From: Noviherbaspirillum malthae
Lineage (GTDB): Bacteria > Pseudomonadota > Gammaproteobacteria > Burkholderiales > Burkholderiaceae_D
Direction of reading: 5' to 3'
Assembly (NCBI RefSeq): GCF_015352985.1
Contig: NZ_JACYXF010000003.1
Location: 62,001-126,000 of the forward strand
DNA length: 64,000 bases
How positions within the stretch are numbered: position 1 is the stretch's first letter; each line of letters starts with the position of its first letter. Below are positions 63,084 through 64,000 of the stretch, piece by piece. The notes below the pieces were generated by a model. It was not told where the DNA came from and made no database searches. It saw nothing but the letters and a program-made list of their open reading frames with translations. The position numbers and the translations under genes are program-made.

Positions 63084-64000
63084 TCAGGTGCAGGAACCAG
63101 GATCGCTGACCGTGTCCTGCAAAGTCTGGTTAAGAATGTCAATAACCTGCCCGATCTGATATGGCTTGGGCAGCACCTTCACGTCGGGCAGCGTTACCCT
63201 CCGCTCGGAATAGCCCGTGGTCAACACGACTTTCAGATCCTGGTATTGCTCGCGAACGATCTCGGACAACCTGATGCCGTCGATCTTGCCGGGCATGACC
63301 ACGTCGGAAAAGACCAGATCGAACTTGTGCGCCGATTCAAGCCATTCAAGCGCCTGCTCGCCGTCATTGGCCGACACCACATGAAATCCATGGGCTTCCA
63401 AGGCCGGATGCACCGTTTGCCTGATCAGAGGATCATCTTCGACAAACAGGATGGACTGGTTTCGTAACGCTGCTGGCCGACCATGAGCTGGCTTTGACTC
63501 TTCCCTTTCCACCTGCCTTGTCCTTGCGCGCGGCAGGAGAATGGAGACCTCCAGCCCTGTGCCGGGTTCGCTGCGCAGGTTGAGAACGCCGTTCATCTGC
63601 TTCACAAAACCGTAGACCTGTGCCAGTCCCATGCCGGAACCCTTGCCGACTTCCTTCGTCGTGAAGAACGGGTCCACCGCCTTGGCAAGCACCTCCGGCG
63701 TCATCCCCTCACCCGTATCGGAAATCGTCAGGCACACATACTCTCCCGGTGCGCGGTCACTGCCCGCATTGGCGAGAACTTCGTTGCGGCCTTCGATGTG
63801 AAACACGCCTCCGGCCGGCATGGCATCCCGTGCGTTCATCGCAAGGTTGAGCAAGGCAAGCTCGAACTGCAATGGATCGATCTCGACCGCCCACAAGTCT
63901 TCTTGCAAGTGCAGCTGAAATTCGATGGTGCTTGGCAAAGCGCCCTTCAGCAATGCGAGCATGCCGTCGATCTGCACGCTCAGATCAACCACTTTCAGAT
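63084..64000 (-). CDS. Hybrid histidine kinase, C-terminal part (cut by window)
   Basis: At least 304 codons; the frame is open to the window edge, so the sensor and phospho-acceptor His lie outside. Visible: the ATPase domain (LNLAMNARDAMPAGG, SDTGEGMTPEVLAKAVDPFFTTKEVGKGSGMGLAQVYGF) and a receiver domain with DDPLIRQTV, Asp in LVFSDVVMPGKIDG and Lys in VLPKPYQIG. It is close in layout to the LOV kinase 6 kb away. End DTVSDPGSCT at 63084. Confidence 0.9.
   Translation of the reverse strand, partial: LKVVDLSVQIDGMLALLKGALPSTIEFQLHLQEDLWAVEIDPLQFELALLNLAMNARDAMPAGGVFHIEGRNEVLANAGSDRAPGEYVCLTISDTGEGMTPEVLAKAVDPFFTTKEVGKGSGMGLAQVYGFVKQMNGVLNLRSEPGTGLEVSILLPRARTRQVEREESKPAHGRPAALRNQSILFVEDDPLIRQTVHPALEAHGFHVVSANDGEQALEWLESAHKFDLVFSDVVMPGKIDGIRLSEIVREQYQDLKVVLTTGYSERRVTLPDVKVLPKPYQIGQVIDILNQTLQDTVSDPGSCT

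Overview
The window looks like chromosomal DNA of a betaproteobacterium in the Burkholderiales, most likely close to Oxalobacteraceae (Noviherbaspirillum/Herbaspirillum/Massilia-like). This placement is inferred from gene content: a Bug-family solute receptor, a DUF4148 protein, a PedF-type cytochrome c550, fused isobutyryl-CoA mutase, many diguanylate cyclases and high overall GC. No rRNA, tRNA, CRISPR array or prophage was seen.

Layout. 0-7 kb: an MHYT-GGDEF-EAL c-di-GMP protein, glutamate dehydrogenase, a HAD hydrolase and acetyl-CoA synthetase. 7-11.7 kb: a periplasmic redox cluster (PedF cytochrome c, quinoprotein-associated binding protein, NosR-like flavinylated membrane protein, ApbE flavin transferase) with neither a PQQ dehydrogenase nor nosZ in the window. 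12-20 kb: two more GGDEF proteins and an ECF sigma factor. They flank a large unrecognised gene cut by two back-to-back insertion sequences (IS630 and IS5 families); removing both in silico restores an in-frame 801-residue protein. 20-30 kb: an acyl-CoA catabolic cluster (nitroreductase, enoyl-CoA hydratase, acyl-CoA dehydrogenase, IcmF, acyl-CoA synthetase), with the icmF reading frame carrying an inserted GC-rich repeat. 30-39 kb: a stress region (AraC regulator, TspO, GrpE paralogue, three double-Usp proteins, HemD-like protein, small proteins) studded with three copies of a 108-bp three-hairpin element. 39-48 kb: two lipoproteins, a WD40 protein that seems to have lost a caspase-like domain, an SDR and an MFS exporter. 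48-55 kb: an orphan Bug receptor, small conserved proteins, a possible GGA-rich small RNA and a GH1-like glycosidase. 55-64 kb: a LOV (blue-light) hybrid histidine kinase, a MerR unit with a 19-bp-spacer promoter, Cu/Zn superoxide dismutase, a TetR-controlled VOC/GST/reductase operon, and a second hybrid kinase cut by the window edge.

How it fits together. Known-family content points to a versatile aerobic heterotroph with acetate and branched/short acyl-CoA metabolism, periplasmic quinoprotein electron transfer, heavy c-di-GMP and light signalling, and several stress responses. Two families of palindromic intergenic repeats and two IS elements have reshaped coding regions: an insertion in icmF, a new C-terminus on the GrpE paralogue, and disruption of the 801-residue gene. 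All functional calls rest on reading motifs by eye; no database search was run.
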